NCBI GenBank assembly: GCA_964621215.1
Contig: CAZULF010000019.1
Location: 1-26,543 of the forward strand
DNA: 26,543 nt
DNA from: CAZULF01 sp964621215
GTDB lineage: Bacteria > Pseudomonadota > Gammaproteobacteria > UBA1113
Reading direction: 5' to 3'
The translations under genes were made by a program, and so were the position numbers. The notes under the pieces were generated by a model. That model did no database searches and was not told the origin of the DNA. It saw only the letters and a list, made by a program, of their open reading frames with translations. Positions 24,958 to 26,543 of the stretch are shown one piece after another. Numbering within the stretch: the stretch's first letter is position 1; every line of letters starts with the position of its first letter.

Positions 24958-25022
24958 GACGGCCACAGGCCGGGCAAAGTCCGAGGCGCAGGGATGCGCC
25001 GAGCCCACTTCCCGCCGTTTTA
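24938..25022. repeat. GC-rich cluster of nested hairpins
   Basis: Following copy A: GGAC/GTCC (about 24957-24983) enclosing GGCC-ACA-GGCC, then GGCGCA-GGGA-TGCGCC (about 24986-25001), and a final CGCCGTTTT that can pair with the AAAACGGC of the first hairpin. All loops are 3-4 bases. It is GC-rich beside AT-rich genes and holds no credible open frame. It could be a compound REP-type repeat or a structured RNA. Confidence 0.55.
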
Positions 25023-25056
25023 AAGATAATTCACTGTTTAAATTAGTGCTCCCTCA

Positions 25057-25092
25057 ATATCGATTTCCAATTTCCAAATTGGAAATCGATAT
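25057..25092. promoter_or_regulatory. 36-bp palindromic operator
   Basis: ATATCGATTTCCAATTT and its exact reverse complement flank a CC centre, a 17-bp-arm dyad. It ends just before the -10 box and covers the -35 region of the cassette, the expected place for an autorepressor site. The winged-helix protein encoded next is the likely binder. Confidence 0.7.
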
Positions 25093-25100
25093 GCTATACT
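25071..25100 (+). promoter_or_regulatory. Extended -10 promoter of the regulator-NTase cassette
   Basis: TGC then TATACT (25095-25100) is an extended -10 element; TTTCCA (25071-25076) 18 bp upstream matches the -35 consensus at four positions. The -35 lies inside the palindrome. The start codon is 28 nt after the -10, with CGGAG 7 nt before it. Confidence 0.6.
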
Positions 25101-25128
25101 CTTATTTACAAACAGACCGGAGCTTTTC

Positions 25129-25653
25129 ATGCTGAAGGGACAAGATATAGCTATACTCGTCAAGTTACTAATAAAACAAAAGGCTAAAGCAAAAGTTGAG
25201 TTTAAAAATATCGCCGACGAACTTAACATTAGCCAATCCGAAGTAACCAAAGGTATTAAACGACTGGAAAAAGCAAAATTATTGTCGCGTTATTCGGATG
25301 ATAGCATTGAGTTGCATAAACATGAGCTTATAGAGTTATTCGTCCATAGTATGAAATTTTTTTTCCCCGCTGAAGTTAATATAGCAACTCGTGGCATACC
25401 TACAGCATATAGTTCTCCTTATTTTAAAAAAATAATCTTGAACGAAGAGATTTATGTATGGCCTTATATTCATGGTGATACCAAAGGGCTGGCATTAAAT
25501 CCTATATATAAAACTTTACCCCATGCTTTAGCTCGAAGTCCTGATGATATTTTTTATGTTATCATGAGCGCACTTGATCTGATCAGATTAGGCGGGAAAC
25601 GAGAGAACAAAATTGCAAAAGACATATTGGAAGATTTCATATGGAATCGGTAA
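25129..25653 (+). CDS. Winged-helix regulator, likely antitoxin
   Basis: A 174-aa protein with an N-terminal MarR/Lrp-like winged helix (about 22-62: FKNIADELNISQSEVTKGIKRLEKAKLL). The C-terminal part (about 80-174: WPYIHGDTKGLALNPIYKTLP, IMSALDLIRLGG) belongs to no domain I can name. Its stop lies 13 nt inside the nucleotidyltransferase gene, so the two are translationally coupled. Regulator-NTase pairs of this form resemble AbiE-type (type IV) toxin-antitoxin systems, in which the first protein represses its own promoter through inverted repeats. The palindrome at 25057-25092 fits this. A toxin-antitoxin role is inferred. Confidence 0.75.
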   Translation: MLKGQDIAILVKLLIKQKAKAKVEFKNIADELNISQSEVTKGIKRLEKAKLLSRYSDDSIELHKHELIELFVHSMKFFFPAEVNIATRGIPTAYSSPYFKKIILNEEIYVWPYIHGDTKGLALNPIYKTLPHALARSPDDIFYVIMSALDLIRLGGKRENKIAKDILEDFIWNR

Positions 25654-26339
25654 GAGTTACGCAAAATAACGAAGCACTTTATCGTGCAGCAACACTTTTA
25701 AAAGATCTTAACGAACAAGTAGTTTATGTCGGTGGTCGAATTGTTGGGTTATTAGTCACTGATTATATAGAAGATGACATACGCCCAACTTATGATATTG
25801 ATATTGCGCTGGATTTAGGCTCTGCTGATATAGTTGCTCATTATTCTTTACAAAAAAAACTAGAAAGTTTTGGTTTTAAGCCGGATAAAGATATTAATTG
25901 TCGATATATATTAAATGATTTCATGATTGATGTTATGTATACAGATGGAGTGTTACAAGGGATCAATTCAAGTTGGTATCAAAACGGTTTCGATAATGCA
26001 ATTAAGATCCAAATTAAGGATAAAACAATAAAAATCTTCAACGCAGTTTACTTCATTGCCACAAAACTTGAAGCTTTCACTGATAGAGCTTATAAAGATA
26101 ATAATTATTGGGATTGTAAAGATTTAGAAGATATTATTAATGTTATTAACGGCCGTCCTGAATTATTAGGTGAATTAATAGCTGCTCCTAAAGATGTAGT
26201 ATTGTTTATTTCAAGATACTTCAAAAAACTCGTTGATGATCCTAAATGGTTAGATGCGATAAAAGCGATTGCTCGACATGAGCGATCAAGAAATATCGTT
26301 TTAGGCACAATAGAGAAAATTATTGGTCTTGCATCTTGA
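25641..26339 (+). CDS. AbiEii-like nucleotidyltransferase, likely toxin
   Basis: A 232-aa protein with the nucleotidyltransferase signature: YVGGR (29-33) and, after a short helix, TYDIDIALD with D52 and D54 as metal ligands, plus a third aspartate probably D97 in IDVMY. This is the DNA polymerase-beta-type fold seen in AbiEii/AbiGii proteins; AbiEii-family toxins modify tRNA acceptor ends or bind GTP. Here AbiEii's usual GGT is GGR. The C-terminal part (about 130-232) is helical. It is AT-rich relative to the housekeeping neighbours, consistent with transfer. Alternatively it could be a non-toxic NTase with another target. Confidence 0.8.
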   Translation: MESVRVTQNNEALYRAATLLKDLNEQVVYVGGRIVGLLVTDYIEDDIRPTYDIDIALDLGSADIVAHYSLQKKLESFGFKPDKDINCRYILNDFMIDVMYTDGVLQGINSSWYQNGFDNAIKIQIKDKTIKIFNAVYFIATKLEAFTDRAYKDNNYWDCKDLEDIINVINGRPELLGELIAAPKDVVLFISRYFKKLVDDPKWLDAIKAIARHERSRNIVLGTIEKIIGLAS

Positions 26340-26356
26340 AAAAGATACACGGTTCA

Positions 26357-26428
26357 TTTATTAAGCTCGCAGCGCTGTAACCAAGTACCCGCGTAGCGGG
26401 TGAACAAAACGGCAGGATTGCCGTTTGC
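26357..26428. repeat. 72-bp direct repeat, copy B (double hairpin)
   Basis: It begins 17 nt after the nucleotidyltransferase stop. The ACCCGC-GTA-GCGGGT hairpin is perfect here, with a 6-bp stem, while copy A carries a base change; the AAACGGCA-GGAT-TGCCGTTT hairpin is identical in both. Several paired differences between the copies lie outside the hairpins, suggesting older divergence with structure kept. Confidence 0.75.
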
Positions 26429-26465
26429 TGCCATGCGGAAAGTATTTCGCATTTAATTAAAGAAG

Positions 26466-26543
26466 GTGTGGATTGATTTTGTAAAAGCAATAAGTAAACG
26501 ACAGGAAGATATACATAAGGAAAATATGCTTAAAGATGCGATG
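26466..26543 (+). CDS. Possible start of a gene cut by the right edge
   Basis: An open frame without stop runs from after TAA 26454-26456 to the window end. It reads VWIDFVKAISKRQEDIHKENMLKDAM from GTG 26466. A later ATG at 26526 has AAGGA 5 nt upstream and is an equally possible start. The GTG has AAGAAGG immediately before it, too close for a good site. The sequence is too short to identify, and it could also be a gene remnant. Confidence 0.3.
   Translation, partial: MWIDFVKAISKRQEDIHKENMLKDAM

Noticed and set aside
24834..25017. Attachment-site duplication of the ssrA 3' end
   Set aside because: Only the nine bases TTCCCGCCG recur at about 25009; this is too short, and no integrase gene or longer ssrA 3' duplicate is in the window.
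1..26543. CRISPR arrays, tRNA genes and insertion sequences
   Set aside because: I saw no regularly spaced direct repeats with unique spacers, no tRNA-like cloverleaf apart from the tmRNA, and no transposase or integrase frame.

Overview
The window looks like a chromosomal segment of an intracellular gammaproteobacterium of the order Legionellales (Legionella/Coxiella/Berkiella-like). The main reason is a ten-gene run of Dot/Icm type IVB secretion genes in the same order as the second half of the Legionella icm region, followed by ordinary gammaproteobacterial housekeeping genes (marC, rnfH, ratA, smpB, ssrA). Base composition is moderately AT-rich. I cannot name the species from sequence alone.

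Left part (1-11539) is an accessory, effector-like region. A very large minus-strand gene runs off the left edge (at least 1838 codons). It has an ADP-ribosyltransferase-like HGT motif, a zinc-protease HEXXH motif, a proline-rich 45-bp tandem repeat and a C-terminal membrane segment. It is preceded, 12 nt upstream, by a predicted AIG1-like GTPase gene, and the two probably form an operon. Then come a LuxR-type regulator on the minus strand and, divergently, an 864-aa ankyrin-repeat protein with consensus -35 and -10 hexamers. A palindrome lies between the two divergent genes, and a similar sequence lies upstream of the GTPase gene. This suggests, but does not prove, that the regulator controls the neighbouring effectors.

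Middle part (11556-22259) is the Dot/Icm operon, all on the minus strand: icmN/dotK, icmL/dotI, a second icmL-like gene, icmK/dotH, icmE/dotG, icmG/dotF, icmC/dotE, icmD/dotP, icmJ/dotN, icmB/dotO. The genes are closely spaced (2 to 46 nt). They encode outer-membrane core parts (DotK, DotH, DotG), inner-membrane parts (DotI, DotF, DotE, DotP), a coupling-complex protein (DotN) and the VirB4-like ATPase (DotO). DotG is about half the Legionella length, and the icmM position holds a full-length DotI paralogue. The secretion machine and the putative effectors therefore lie side by side.

Right part (22453-26543) holds marC, the rnfH-ratA pair, smpB and its partner RNA ssrA (tmRNA, tag ANDELIAVAA) with a strong terminator. 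Immediately downstream is a two-gene cassette: a winged-helix regulator overlapping an AbiEii-like nucleotidyltransferase, resembling a toxin-antitoxin pair. A 36-bp near-perfect palindrome covers its promoter, and the cassette is bracketed by two copies of a ~72-bp double-hairpin repeat. The window ends in the possible start of another gene.
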